NCBI RefSeq assembly: GCF_036898095.1
Contig: NC_090728.1
Coordinates: 89,971,273-90,035,272, forward strand
DNA from: Palaemon carinicauda
Taxonomy: Eukaryota > Arthropoda > Malacostraca > Decapoda > Palaemonidae
Length of the DNA: 64,000 bases
Reading direction: 5' to 3'
The notes under the pieces are model-generated. The model was not told the DNA's origin and did not search any database. It saw nothing but the letters and a program-made list of their open reading frames with translations. The position numbers and the translations under genes were made by a program. Shown here in pieces: positions 14,601-28,700 of this stretch; within the stretch, counting starts at the first letter, position 1, and the number at the start of each line of letters is the position of its first letter.

Positions 14601-17600
14601 GGTACAGTACATTAGAGATGAGATTAATAAACCTACACTTAGTGAAAACTTAAAATGATTAAAGAATTTTCAGGTTTGTAGATGATACCGCTTTCCCAAT
14701 ATGAAAGGGAAGGGCTGTAAGACTTTATCTGCCATTTCCTCTCATTACCTATTGGGAACAGCCATCCCTTGGGAGACAGAGGACTGATTCTCCACCATAT
14801 TTCTCTGCTCACAGGTATAAAGAATCTTAGTGGGATATGCTCACGGAATTGAGTCTTATCACCACTGTATTTGATGTCAGAGAGGGAGACAAAACCTTCT
14901 ATCCCATCTCCATCTTATTATAAACACGAGTCCCTGACCTGTAACAGATTTTACCTCTGATTATTTCCTCTTAGCTCCTACACGTATGTCAGAAGTAAGG
15001 TGAGAGAGGAAGGATATCCAAAAGAGGATTAAAAACCCCAGGATTCCCAAAACAAACCTGGACCAGCAGGTTCTAGATCTAGAATTAGATCCCCAAATCT
15101 GACACTGATTTGTCATTGAAGACTCCCCAGAATAAAGGGCTGAGGCAGCAGCAAAAGCAACAGTTGTCACTCCCGTAAAGGTACCCACGTCAGAACTGGG
15201 GTAAGCATTTCGCTTCCTTGAAATAATGACCCTTATCCATCGTATTAATGTAGTAGTAAAACCACCTCATGCCCAAGTAATGGGAAGGCATTGCATGATT
15301 AATCATTTCTTTCTAGAACCCCAAAACACACACTACACATTCGATGTCCCATTCTCGAGCCATGCTAAGTGCAGAAAACTCTCAGAGGTCTAGTCAGTCG
15401 TCGAGATTGCCGCCTCCTGCTATGTCTTGACAAAAAATCTATGTGCACTTGGGTACACCCTAGTCCTCTTCCGATCAACCCAGACGTTGCCAACCTAACA
15501 CCAAGCACGACATAGGGGGAACTTAATGCATATGCCTTCATCTTTATCAGCCTCAAAGTTGCACAATATAGAGACAGTAGCTATTTATGCATTTCAGGCC
15601 TGTTCTGGGCTAGACCATTGATCAAGGACAGTGTCATGCTTTGCGGTAACAAATAATGTGACAATTACTGAAATTAGAAAGCAATATGAGGACCTCTTCA
15701 GATCAGGAGAAGAAAACATTTAAGTTTGTACTCCATCAAACAGCCTTTCCCTGAGGCAATTGTATGCTGAAAAGGAGAGACACAGTGATTGCGAAGTTTG
15801 CTAGGCATATGACTTGTAGGGATTCCTTAAACTTGAAGTCATTTGCATTTTACTTAGCTATACGAACCTTTGTAATTTATCTATATTTCCCTCCTCACCT
15901 AACCCTCAAGTCTAAACTAAAGTGAAGAAAAAAGCCGCAGGCTTCGACACGCTTACCAGTGCAATTGAGAACAGAGGGCATCCATACAATTTTGCCGGAC
16001 CCGCTGGACTTCGTAAATTTTGGTATCTGCAAAACAGCAATAGAGTATACCCATATAAATGACTCGGGTTTGTATAGCTAGGAAAAAATACAGATTACTG
16101 TACTTGAAGATTTTTTTTTTTGATATTCCTGTTCTATACCTCCCCCTTTCGTTTGACACCCGACATGATGGCTTTCCATCAACTTTGAAATCCATTGTTC
16201 TCATCAATTACCGTAATCGATAATTATTATCCAGTGAGGGTGATAATTGTTCTGTCTATAGCACCGTTGCATTCTCTCTCTCACCTTTCATTTAACTCCA
16301 AACACAACTGATTTCTTTTCAAAAGATCAGACTCATTCAGTCAAATGTACCATTGTAGTCTCCTGTCCATCCTATTTTACTCACACCAAACATGGCAATT
16401 TTCTGTGAACTTCTGGGGTAGATTTTGAAAAAATTAATTAATTACCCATAGTACTTACTTACCAAGTTTCATGAGGATCAGTTCACAAATACCGGAGGAG
16501 TGGGCTAAAAATGATAGTGTACACACCAAGAACAACATGCATAGGGACTAGAAAGACGTTCAGTCTGTAAAAATTCAAGAACCCCATTTTCCAAAGTTTA
16601 TTGCCAATTTTTAACATGTATTATTGTTTTTAGATATAGTGACAAAATGCATTGTTTAAATTTTTCTTCCGGGATTTCATGCTATAAATCTATTCCACTA
16701 TTGTCTACAGTATATCCTTAGTACTGTATTTGCTAAATACTGTATACCTTTAGATGGCACTATTTTTAATGAATATTTTCAGTATATTTTAGTAACTTCA
16801 TATACTGTATTGCATTAGTGTTTGTGTAGATATTAGAGACCTATCTAATTTGTTGGGCATAATTTACTTTTTAACCTGTTAGTTTTGTTTTAGATACAAT
16901 ATTAAACTAGAATTTGGTTCTAGATATTATTGTGACTGAATTGAATTATGAGGTGAATTATAGGATGTTTTGTTGAGAAATATTACTAAAGTTTTTTTTC
17001 TTTTTCTTTTTCCCCTATTAGGTAATGCAGGAGCTGTGGATGAAGCATCCTTTTTTGCTTCTTTTGAGGATGTTCCAAAAGTAACAATATATTCAACCCG
17101 GGAATTAGAAGATACTCTTTCTAAATTCCGAGAAATTATTCAGAATCCAAATAATGATTGGGACAAGAGAGTAGAACATGTGAGTATTATTGTGCTTCAT
17201 TTCTATAAACTCTTTTGACCAATATTAATTTAGAAGGGCCATTATATAAAGTACTATTCCATTATAAATCCTTTTAGTAATACTGTACAGTAATTCGAAT
17301 ACTGTACTGTACTGTAATTGAATTTTTATTGCCCAGTGATATCACAAGTTGTGCTGTTTCGATAAATAACTTTTTAATAGTTGATTATAAATGTAATTTA
17401 GGAATTAATATGTTACTAGATATTTGAACACTAAGTAATTTGAAAACACTAGTACAGTACCTGTACTGTATGATTTCATTTGTTAAATTTGCTTATTGTA
17501 TTGTATTTTTATTTGCCTAGAAAGTTTTCTTTTAATAGTTACTATTAAAGTTTTTATTTTATTCAACAGTTAAAGAAAATCCGATCTTTGTTGATTGCTG

Positions 17601-20600
17601 GGGCAGCCAGTTATGAGGAGTTTTATCCACACTTAAGGCTTTTAGAACCAGCAATGCAGAACTCTATTAAAGATCTAAGGTAATGATCCTCATTTTCTTC
17701 TCTACTATTTGGGGGCTGACTTGTCATCAGGTTTAATCTTGTGTATTTTATTCAGATGTTTATTGGGTGTTACCTATTAGAATCCAATGCAATGCTGTGT
17801 GTGGGTGGGGTTTGTTATACTATGCTTTGCTTTCGCCTTCATTGTATGGACTTAAAAGATAAAGATAGTCTTTCCTTATATTACAATGGGTTAGTTAATA
17901 AGAAGGTAAGATTTTCATTAACAATTTGTAATTGCAAAAAATGTTTGTAACATGTATAGGCTTATCATGAACTGATTTGTTTCACAATAATACCTTCTTT
18001 CTTATAAAGATTCTTGTTCAGCAATATTTAAATTAGGAATAAGAAAAATAGTGAGATGGCAGTAAATTGTATTATGTTAAGGTGTTTTAAATTGGATTTT
18101 ATAGTGTTCAAGATAATTGGTGGTAATAATATAATCAGTAAATTTTATGTGCAGTATATGTAAATTTGTTTCTGTACAAGTACAAAACTTTGTCCTTTAC
18201 ATAGAATAGAAGATCAATGAAGTTGAAGAACACGGGCGGGTAAATTTTATGACGAGATGTAAACAGGTGGCTGGTTGGGACTTGCTCACTGAGCACTTAC
18301 TTTGAAGTCAACTGTCAGTGAGAACAGATGTTCTTCCACTGGCTGGAGTTTCTTGGCTTTTTTTTACTCAACAGCATTGTTGTGATTATTTGCTTATGCA
18401 CGTTAAACAATCTTTACTTTAAAAATTTCTTCTTTAACCTTTGGATTCGATAATTCTGAAGGGGAATAATCTTCAGTGCCTTATGACAGTGCCTTTGGGA
18501 CAGTTATCATAATTGTCAACCCCCATAATGAGTTCAGAAGAAAACTATATTGGGAGGAACAAGTTCTCCTTCCTGAATAGAGACTGTATCCTTCGGTTTG
18601 ATTTGTGCGCTCGCACTCAAAATGTCTTGAGCGCGTTTGCACGTGCCAGCCACTTAGTTGCACCTCGTTATAAAAGTTTAATTGCAGTGTTCTTATGTTT
18701 TGCTGATATTTTATTATATGTAAAGGATTCAGATTTGCATAGTTAGGAAAAGTACAAATTATCTCTAAATTTGTAATGTTGGTTTTTTTAAAGAGAATAA
18801 AGTAAGTTTGATGTTTTTAACAATTAACTCTTGATAATTAAGTTTTAATATTTTCAAGTAAGGATATCTGTTTCCGTTGTACAGCTTTACTATTTCAAAC
18901 ATGTAATTATATGATTAATTTTTAAGTAATATTTGAAATCCTTGGTCAGTTTTCTCTGTAATTTCATTCAGTCCCTGTATGTACCTTACCTCGTTTTTAT
19001 TACTGTTACTTATAATTAAAGTATGTGGACAGTCTGTTGGGTTATTCTTCTAGGTCTTATATTTACTTCATATGTAGACATTATTTTGCACTATATAGGC
19101 TGGAAGTCACTACATTATTGTAGTATCTGATATACTTATGTGAATTTACAGGTCTCAGGTAGTGAGAGAAGCATGCGTTACTTTAGCATATATGTCACAA
19201 GAACTTCATCACAAGGTTGATCACTTATGTGAAACAGTCCTGCCAAATTTGATCTATTTAATTCCAAATAGTGCCAAGGTAAGCTCTTTGATTTTTTAAT
19301 GTTGAGTTTTACGAGTTATAAAAAAAATATCTTCATTTCATCATAACCTCATTGATCATATGTGCTAATATGGTTTTCATGAACCAACCAAACATCACTG
19401 ATGTTTTGTATGTTGCACTGGAGGTAATCTAAGTAAGTCTAATTTGTTGATTAATAGTTGAATAGTTTGTGTAGAGACAGAGCTGAAGCATTATTTTATA
19501 GATTCTTTTTGACATTAAATAACCTTGGAAATTTTGGAGTATTCTATCAACTATAAAATACCTTTCACTGTTTGCACTGCACAGTTAGATTAAAGTAAAC
19601 AGCATTGTGTATATGGTAACTCAAATAATTCTTGCAGGTTATGGCATCATCTGGTATTGTTACAATCCGTTTTATAATCCAAAATACCCATCATCATAAA
19701 CTGATTCCCATACTATTGAGGGAGATGGGTAGCAAGAACAGAGAAATACGGAAAGTGCTATGCGAAGTCTTGGATCAACTGGTACACACATGGCCAACTC
19801 ATTCCATGGAAAAGCATGTAATAATTCTTTCTGAGAGCATAAAAAAGGGTATTACAGATGCCGACCCGGAAGCCAGAGCATTTTCGAGAAAGTGAGTGAC
19901 ATTTTTCATACCAAATTAAATATGAAATATTTTGTACAGTTTTATCATAAATTAAAATGTTATTCAAAATTAAAAAATTTGTGGATTTGTATTCAATGAA
20001 AGGCAGAGCATTATTTCTATTATTTCTTGTATAGGGCGTATTGGGGTTATGCAGACCACTTCAAAGACGAGGCAGACAAACTCTTAAATTCCCTGGATCC
20101 TAGTTACAAGAAAATGCTTCAAGGTGAAGCAGGCATGTCTAATTCTTCATCCTCACAATCTTTGCACAATTCGCAAAAGCCAGCAGGTATGAAGTAACCA
20201 GTTTTTGTTGAAGATTAACGTGATCAGCCATGTTAGCATGTCTTCCATTGAATTTTATTTTTCTCACTGGAAGACTAACATTTGTTAGAGAATGGTCTCT
20301 TGGAATGCTGTCAGCCACATCATATGAATTTTGATTATGTACTTGTATTTGAAATTTGAGGGTAATAGAACTGCTACAGTATTGATAGGTTCTACATAAG
20401 ATTATTGGCTTAGTTACAGTACTGGTAAAATCATTTAGCTAGATTATGATGTGACTGTTTTATGAGTTGAGCTTAGTTGTTGTGGTTTTGTGTGTACACA
20501 ATGTATGTATACCTAAACCTGAAACCTGAGTAACTGGTATGGGGATTATGGTTTGTATGGCTGTCTTATACTTTTGTAGAAAATTCAGTAAAGATTACTA

Positions 20601-23600
20601 CTTGGTAAGTAACATAAAACAATGTAAGGTAGGAAGTAAGAATTGAATGCCTTTTTTTCTTTGATGATTAAGTACAGTAGAGACTCTTGCAGCAACTTTT
20701 CTCTTTTATCTCTTATTAAGCAAAGCATCTTTCTTTAAGATATACTAGGAAAATGATGTGTATACTGTATTTACAAAATGTCTTTAAAAGATTACTGTGA
20801 AATTGGTGTTTAGTATTATTGCAAATTTGAGTAAACAGTTGTTAATGGGCATTAATTTTTTTCCTCTCAAATATTTTTATTTAGTTTTGCTATTTTAAAA
20901 CATGAATATGTTTGTGATCTTTAGAGTTGCTTTAGTATGTTTTATTAAGTTATGCAGTGTTCAGTATATTTATTTCTTCAACTTTGCTGCAGGACTCACT
21001 AGACTTTAGAAACATTTAATTTTTGCATGATTGTGTACATAACAGTATACTTTGACAGGGTTGTTATGAATTCTTACACTTCTTATAGTTGATTTGTAAT
21101 TGTGGTAGATCATATTGCACAAGTTTGCATTATTCTGTAGTAGTTTTATATTTTATTATATTCCTTATTTTGTTTTTGTGGGGTTTTGTTTTTAGTCCAC
21201 TACCATAGCGATTAAAAGTGACAAGCATTTTGACACACAGCTCATGCTTGGCCTTTGCTTGCTTCCCCATATTCCTTCCCACCTGACATACACCAACTCT
21301 GTGGCTTGTGTGGCTGGATGTTTCGTTATGTGCTGTTACGGACGGTATGCATTTCCATCTTGATGCATACACATTTGGGCCAACATTTGCCTACGCTTGT
21401 CTGTTTTGGACAATTGAACAGTTGGAAGTCGTCCAGGGTGGTCACGTTCATCATCAACTGCTGGAAGCACAGAAAATTTATCAGGAATCCCATCAAGATT
21501 ACCCCAGAGTAGTATGCGAAGATCAGCTATTCCTACAGTATCCACATATCGCCAACAAGACTCCCCAGACTCCCCTGCTCCTTCCCATACTCCTACTAGT
21601 TTCCGGTCCAACAGTGCCATTGACCTCCAAGCAGCCAGACGTGCACAAGCCCGTTCACAGTATGCCCAAGCCCAAAGACTAAAAATTGGGTCTGGAGCAT
21701 CTTTACGTAAGTAACCCTTTTCCTTAACTCTTGTCCGTTAACTATCATTGAACATTAACACAGTTGAATTTACTAAAACTGCTGATGTTTGCCAGTAGTT
21801 GAATTGAGGCTGTAAATGTGATGCTAATTCTCTATATATTATAGTATCGGATTGAACAAATTAACCTATGTTTTATGAATTGTTGGAATAATATAAGAAC
21901 AGTTACTGTATGGAGTTTATCAATATGGGACTACTGTAGATCATACATCTCGTGTTATGAGAAAGGCAATTTAATGATGATTACACATAAGGTAGATGTT
22001 TCCAATAGAATTGTGTTTAGATTCTTTATTAATGCCAATCTTATATAAAGGAATCAAAATTAATTATATTGTAGTTTTGAATGGCACTATAACATGTGCA
22101 AGTGTTTGATGTGTAGGATTTTGTATCTTGAAGTGTTTACAGAATTATAGATGGCAGTGCTAAGTAAGGAAGCACTGAAATTCAGAACTTTATCTGAGTA
22201 ATAAAATCATTAAATGGGGATGTTAATGGAAGAAAGTTGGTTATATTTGGGGTTGGGTATCAAATGCTTTCCATTGACTTAATTGAGCAATCTTGCTTCT
22301 CACTTTCATTTAGGAACAGAGGCAGACGACAAAGGTGAGTAACTAAGCACTCTTAATGTGAAACCTTTGATGCTTGTAAGAGTGCACTTGTTGAAATGAA
22401 TTGAGGTGTTGTACAAGACAGCAATTTAGGATGCGGCTGAAAATGCATTTTTATTCCCTTGAGAGGCTCCTTTAGAAATGCACATGACTGTTACCTGCTT
22501 GGTGTTGATCATTACCAGCAATGCTGTGTGTAAAGCAAAGCCTAAAAGTGGATTGAATGCAAAGGCATGCATTTGGGAGACATTACCATCATAGCAGAAG
22601 ACAGTAGATTATATGCTTGAGAGTGATAAGACAAACAGAAGTTAGTCAATCACCAGTTCAGCTTCTTAGTGTGAGACCATTTTAGAAATCATATATTTAG
22701 CATAAAAATGCTTTTGCTAATACAGAAGTGATACATAGTTATTGAAGTGCTCTTTATACTTATATGTAAATTGTTAGCTTGAGATATATTTTAATACACT
22801 CAGGAAGGTGTTACACTTTTACAATACTTACAAATATAGCTTTGGCAATACTTACAAATATGGTATTGACAAGCCTTACAAATATGATATTGACAAAGGT
22901 CTCCATTTTTTTTCTTACTCTGCTTATTTTGAGCTGTATGCCAACATTCATACGTTTAGAAGGTTTGCTCTCCCTTGATTCCACTCTTTTATTAGGTTTT
23001 GTTTATTTATTCCAATTTAATGAATTCTCATTATCATAATATAGAATTCTTTAATATATGCACAAACAAATTTTTTTTGACTAATTGCTACTTATTTTAA
23101 TAGTTTGAGAAGACCATTAAATTGTATTTTATCCCACATGTATAAGTTTATTATAAAGGAATAATTTTTCCGTTGAAAATGAGGACTCATAATCATTAGG
23201 GATCCAATACATTTTTCAGTACTGTATGATTTTGATTGAGACCATTGAATCACACTTATAGATGTTAGTAGAGTTAGTCCAAAGGATCTTTTTTCAAATG
23301 AGGTATAAAAGTTAGGACATGTAATGGCTAAGAACACTAAACAACTAGTTAAGATAAAGAAGAGGGATTGGATGAAAGTAACAACTAGTTAAGATAAAGA
23401 AGAGGGATTGGATGAAAGTTAGAAGGCAGTAAGTGGTGTTCCCAGATATGAAGTCATGCACAAAGAACCCTTTGTTCTTCTTATTATAAGGCTGTGCAAA
23501 AAAAGGGAGGCAATTGTCCATTGAAAGGTATTGAGTATTAATGTGAATTATTTTCACTCTGCAGAATAGAATACAGTACAGATATGCATTGCTTAAAGTA

Positions 23601-25686
23601 TGATTACATTTTTTGAGGTCCCACAGAAATTTAGAATTAAAGTATTTCAATCTAATATGTTTTAGCAAACTTAAACATGCTTATTGCATCATTAAGCATG
23701 TAAATAAGGTTCTTAGGTTTAATGGCACTGTGTAATGTTCAGTATACTGTTCATAATGTTTCATAGAAATATTAAACATATATGTTACTGGCTTGTATTA
23801 ACTGAACTGTACTTTTTACTGCACAGTATCATATTTTGACGTGAAACAACCTTGATTACAAAAGCTTTTATCAAGTATTTTCATGACATATAGAGCATAA
23901 AAAAGCTATAGTACTACCATCCGTATAATGGTACAGTAAATATCTACAGTACACGCTGTGCATAATAAACAAATAATGAATTATCCTTTATGTATTTACA
24001 GCACTGTACTTTTATCGTCATTTTAATGTGAATTTTCCTTGCCTAAAAATTATAGTAACATCTAACTATAAGGTTGCTCTTTTGTAGCAGCAATCACTGT
24101 AGCTAGTTTTCCAAATATACAATGAGTTTAATATTTGTTGAGAATAGAGTAGTTTTAATTGTCACTAGAAAATGCCTATATATATTAGAATTATCATGTT
24201 CAAAACTTCTATATTCGTTTTGAAATAACCAATTTCTTAAGTGCTTTGATTAGTCAAGATGCTGCTTCAGGTCTTGTTCCTGCCAAGGAAAAATAGCCCA
24301 GGTGAATGCTGTATTGTACTTTTATTTTTAGCATATTCTGTATTTTGCATTATGCTGTTTTTGTTACAAATGCTGTTATCTATTGTGCAGCTATTTGGAA
24401 CAAGATTTTGTATACCTATTTCAATAAACTTTTTACATGATTTTTTCTTCAAAAATTTTTTTCTTTTTGGGTCCAAACTTACCCAAGACTTAATTTTTCT
24501 TTCTTGATACCACTAAATTAATTTCTTTTTCTTATAATCTTGATTTAATTTTGACAAGGCAGTTTAATTACATAGATAAGTACATGCAGAGAACTGTAAG
24601 ACTTGAGGCTTTGAATCAATGCATACTTAGTGAAGTGTATAAAGTCGATGAATATAATCAAAGGTGATATTTCGACACAGTAGCCTTGCATATTTATTAC
24701 AGTACTTTAATGTTTTATACTAAAGTATTCTGTAGATTTACAGTATTTCTTCCTTTTTATTACATTTTACCATAGGCCTATTTATTTTCTTCAAAATTGA
24801 CAACTAGAAATGGGCTACGTATAGGAAATGTAGCTATAGTAGTGAAACCATTAATATTTTTCCTTTAAAAATACTTAAATTATGAGAGGGATAGAATATA
24901 GTACAGAATCATACTTACTGTATTAGTTATTACAGACAAAGAATAAGTACTGTATGTACAATGTTGTAAAAGGCTTCAGTGGTGTAATATTACAGTATAT
25001 ACTGTATAAGGTCATCCTAATGCCAACTTCACAAATGCCACTGATAGAATAGAGATATAGCTTGGACGTTAGTGACTAGTAATTGTATACTGTACTGTAC
25101 ACTATATCATAGGGAAATCTGGTATAGTTTTGCAGACTGTATAATTGGTTAATTTATTGTCTGAAGTTCATCAGAGACATCTGTAATTGTTGTTCATATT
25201 AAAATATATAGGGATTGTAGATATATTTATTTGCTCTCATATTGTATAGATTTCTTGGTCTACTGTTCAGACAGTGAGTAAATAATCTAGTAAAACAATA
25301 TAGGTTTTCTTTCAAGGAATACATATTTGTTTTGCTTGGTATATTTGGGTTTTGTTAAAATCTTATGCCATTTTATTTATCAAAGCCTGACAGGGAAAAA
25401 TATTGCACACAATTAAAAAAAACTTGCTTATGACTTTAGAAATTTTCTGATATAAAGTTTACTGTTTAGTTTCATAGTTCCTTATAATATCTAGTAATTT
25501 ATCAAGTTTGTTGAACACTGTATACAATCACTTCCTGATTTATGTGAAAATAAATTATGCTGCAAGAATAATGCCCAATATTGTTGTGATAAATTCACTT
25601 TTTGAAAAATGCGTTGCCAGTGCCAGTTAGTTTGTGCTGTGGCCCATGTACTATGCTGTTATGGTAGTGTTGTTTAACATGAGATG

Positions 25687-25719
<33 letters not shown>

Positions 25720-28700
25720 GTCAGTTAGATTATGGTAATGTATTCTTTTGTGGTTTAGTTTCCTTCTTTTGAGCATTGATATTGTTCATCAAGTTTTTTA
25801 AGTGATCATAAGAGTAGTAATAGGGTAATGCTGCAAAGCAATAAAAGTCAATAAAAATGGAGTGCATTGCAATTACAGTGAAAGCACTGTGGTCTTAAAA
25901 ATCTCTGGGTATTAGTGGACAGTTCTTTGCCACCATTCTTTAAAGTTTTGAAAAATTAATGCAAGTATTTAGGCTGGTATTCTGTTAATTGCACAAATAG
26001 AAACTTTGTATCATGTATGGTGAGATACATACATACATACATATACCAAGGCACTTCCCCCATTTTGGGGAGTAGCCGACATCAACAAATGAAACAAAAA
26101 CAAAAAAGGGGACCTCTACTCTCTACGGAGAGATAAAGCAGAAAAAGCAGGGAAAGGTTAAGCCAGTCATCCCATCCTCCCATCAAGTCGTCTTGTCTTG
26201 CATCATTTTTTTTTATAGAAAGGTATGATTTCCTCCTGTTGTATGTATTCTCATCTGCATTCGTTACTCTTAAACTCTTATATATTATTAAAGTAAAAAG
26301 AAAGAAACATATGCTTTTGCTTTAGAAATTTTTATGGTGATGGAACAACTCTCTCTTACCTTATTTATTAAGGAAATAATTAATTCAGATTATGTAGAAT
26401 TCATATTTCTACTGATAAGTTATTCATTTAGATAATACTGAATTCACATTTCTACCATTACTAGGAACACAACCCTCACATAAATCAAGAAGTGTCCAAC
26501 TTACGGGAAATTAGTTTAAATAACAGAAATCCTGAAAAAAGAAAATCCTGTGCTATGCTTGTTGAGGCTGCTTATATTATTATTATTATTATTATTATTA
26601 CGTGCTAAGCTACAATCCTAGTTGAAAAAGCAGGATGCTATAAGCCCAGGGACTCCAACAGGGAAAATAGCCCAGTGAGGAAAGGAAACAAGAAAAAATA
26701 AAATATTTTAAGAAGAGTAACATTAACATAAGTTTGTTCCAACACGGAGTACTTACCTCGAACTACTTTCTTAGGAGTATCTGGGATCTCCTCCCGACCT
26801 ACCAGAGTTTTGTGTAGTTTACCCTAGTCCCGTTTTCTATGAGGGGTAACCTCAGGTGGAGTGATACACGCCCTGAGGCTAATCCCAGGTCAAAGAGCAT
26901 GCTTGCTCAGGTCTCGATCTCCAGTAAGTTCTCTGGTCGCGTCGCGATAACATCTCGAAGCTCTCTCCTTACCCAGTGCGACCCTTTGTGTCCCCGACCC
27001 CCTTTTGTGTCTTACGCGGTCCCCACGTGGACCCATTGTGTTCATTCTATACCCTTTCCTACCCTTATCCTCTGTGTTCGTCGTGTAGGGGCAGCTTATG
27101 TTCTCCTACAGCCACGTGTCTGGAGTGCGAGTCCTGGAACGAGGTGCAGTGGGGTGCGCTTCGGCACCAAGAAGAGAAAGGTGTCCAAGAGGTCACATAG
27201 GAAGACGAGCCTCTCCTCGCCGCTTACTTCTCCCGATGCCTCGTCGAATGGAGCTTCTCAGCCACCTTCCCCTACCCAGAGTAGGGGACGAGGTAAGTCA
27301 GTTATGGGGAAGAGGCCCATTGATCTTCCCCAGGAGTCTGAGTGGGTGCGGTATAGCACCAAGAAGAAGTAGGCGACGAAGAGGTCGCTTAAGAAGCCTA
27401 GCGTCCCTTCCTCCCTTGCTTCGCCGGGCGTCTCGTCTGACAGAGCTTCCCTACCACCCTCCCCTACCCAGAGTAGGGGACGAGGTAAGTCCGTTGCGGG
27501 GAAGAGGCCCGCAGCCCTTCCCCAAGAGTGATCTTCAGGATAGTGGGGTTGTGGCGTCGTTCCAGACGAGTGAGGGGCCTAAGGGAGGGGCGGGAGTGTG
27601 TATGGGAGACGGAGTCCTGGTGCAAGCAGGCCACGTCTCCTCTGATGACCCCATGTGGGGGAAAAATGTCCCTAATTCTTCTCCAGCCTCTTTGGCGTGT
27701 TTTTCAGTCACTTCTGCAGCCGAGGGCGTCGCCGAGAAGGAGCCTTCTCCGCCGTCGGACCACATTGCGTGGGTTCCCCCCCAGACGAGGCGATGAGGAA
27801 GCTCAGGAGACAAAGGGAGAAGTCCCGCAAGAAGTTGTCGCATTCTCGCTCCCCCTCGAGGTCGCGCCATAAGAGTCGGCGCTCAAGATCCCCTAAGAGC
27901 AGTGAGTGGGTGGTGGTTCACCTTGACAGGCTGCTGGAGCTAGCTGCGGCGCCGGGCCCTTAAAGTTGGCGTCCGAGGACGAGTTTCCCGGATAGATACT
28001 CCTCCGGCAGCAGCGGCACCCGACGGAGGGACTCATCATGGCAGGTTCCAGTCGACAGGCGTAAGTCCGCGAAGGTTCCGGCTCCATCCGCCGAGTGGAG
28101 AAAGTCGCCCCTTCGGTCTGGCAGCCGAGTCCTGACCTCCAAAGGCCACCTAGCTCGTCACAAGCGCAGCCCTCGGCTTTCCTCGACGGGCAGGCCCGCA
28201 GATACGAGAACCTCCGGAAGAGTTGTTGGACCCGGGACGGAGGCCCTCGTCCCGACGGCGATGCCCGTCCTTCGACGTGAACCCCTGCGACCCTACAGCA
28301 GGCTCTGGCAGACCGGCATAAGTTCGCGAAGGTTCCGACTCCTTCCGCCCAGCAGGGAGTCTCCCCTTTGGTCTGGCAGCCGTGTCCCAGCCTCCAAGAC
28401 TTCGACGACGAGGAAGCCCGCAGCAGCTTGGTCCTCCATGGGGAGAGACAAGTCCAGGACGGAGGCCTCCGTCCCAGCGGCGATGCCCGTCCTCCATCCA
28501 GAACCGCCGAAGTCGTACCACGACAAAGGATGCCTTCACCCCAAGCGGGACACCCCGTCGTAGGTGCTCCTTCTCAGGCAGAAGGGCATCCGACGTAAGG
28601 CTCAGCGGACGAGGCCCCCGCGTACAGAAAAGTACTAGCCCTCATCAGACGGCTCCACAGGCTGGACGAACCGAAGCTCGCGACGGATGAGGACTGGCTC

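Larger units (their letters stand above)
13236..16100 (+). mobile_element. Degenerate DIRS-like retrotransposon, internally deleted
   Basis: Inverted repeats match between about 13236-13370 and 15950-16065; for example ACTCGTCATTTATATGGGTA at the left reappears, with small changes, as the reverse complement on the right. A third segment near 15835-15885 resembles the reverse complement of the right end, as expected for a DIRS internal complementary region. Inside is a broken gag-like reading frame with a cysteine motif (13591-13653). I could not find a reverse transcriptase or tyrosine recombinase, so this copy is internally deleted or non-autonomous. Same orientation as CLASP. Confidence 0.65.
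11888..17021 (+). other. CLASP intron with DIRS relic
   Basis: 5.1-kb intron with a (CATA)n run at 12114-12149 and a degenerate DIRS-like element at 13236-16100. The rest is AT-rich sequence with no recognised content; 12150-13235 and 16101-17021 hold nothing I can name. Confidence 0.75.

Noticed and set aside
21255..21682. Other-frame open stretches over the SxIP exon
   Set aside because: Shadows of the CLASP exon 21422-21706 in non-coding frames.
21485..21706. Later start for the SxIP exon
   Set aside because: The acceptor before 21485 keeps phase but has no pyrimidine tract, while the Ser-rich CLASP-like reading continues in frame to 21422, which has a better acceptor.
24259..24507. Possible exon near 24274-24304
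   Set aside because: The phase required after the microexon runs into a stop.
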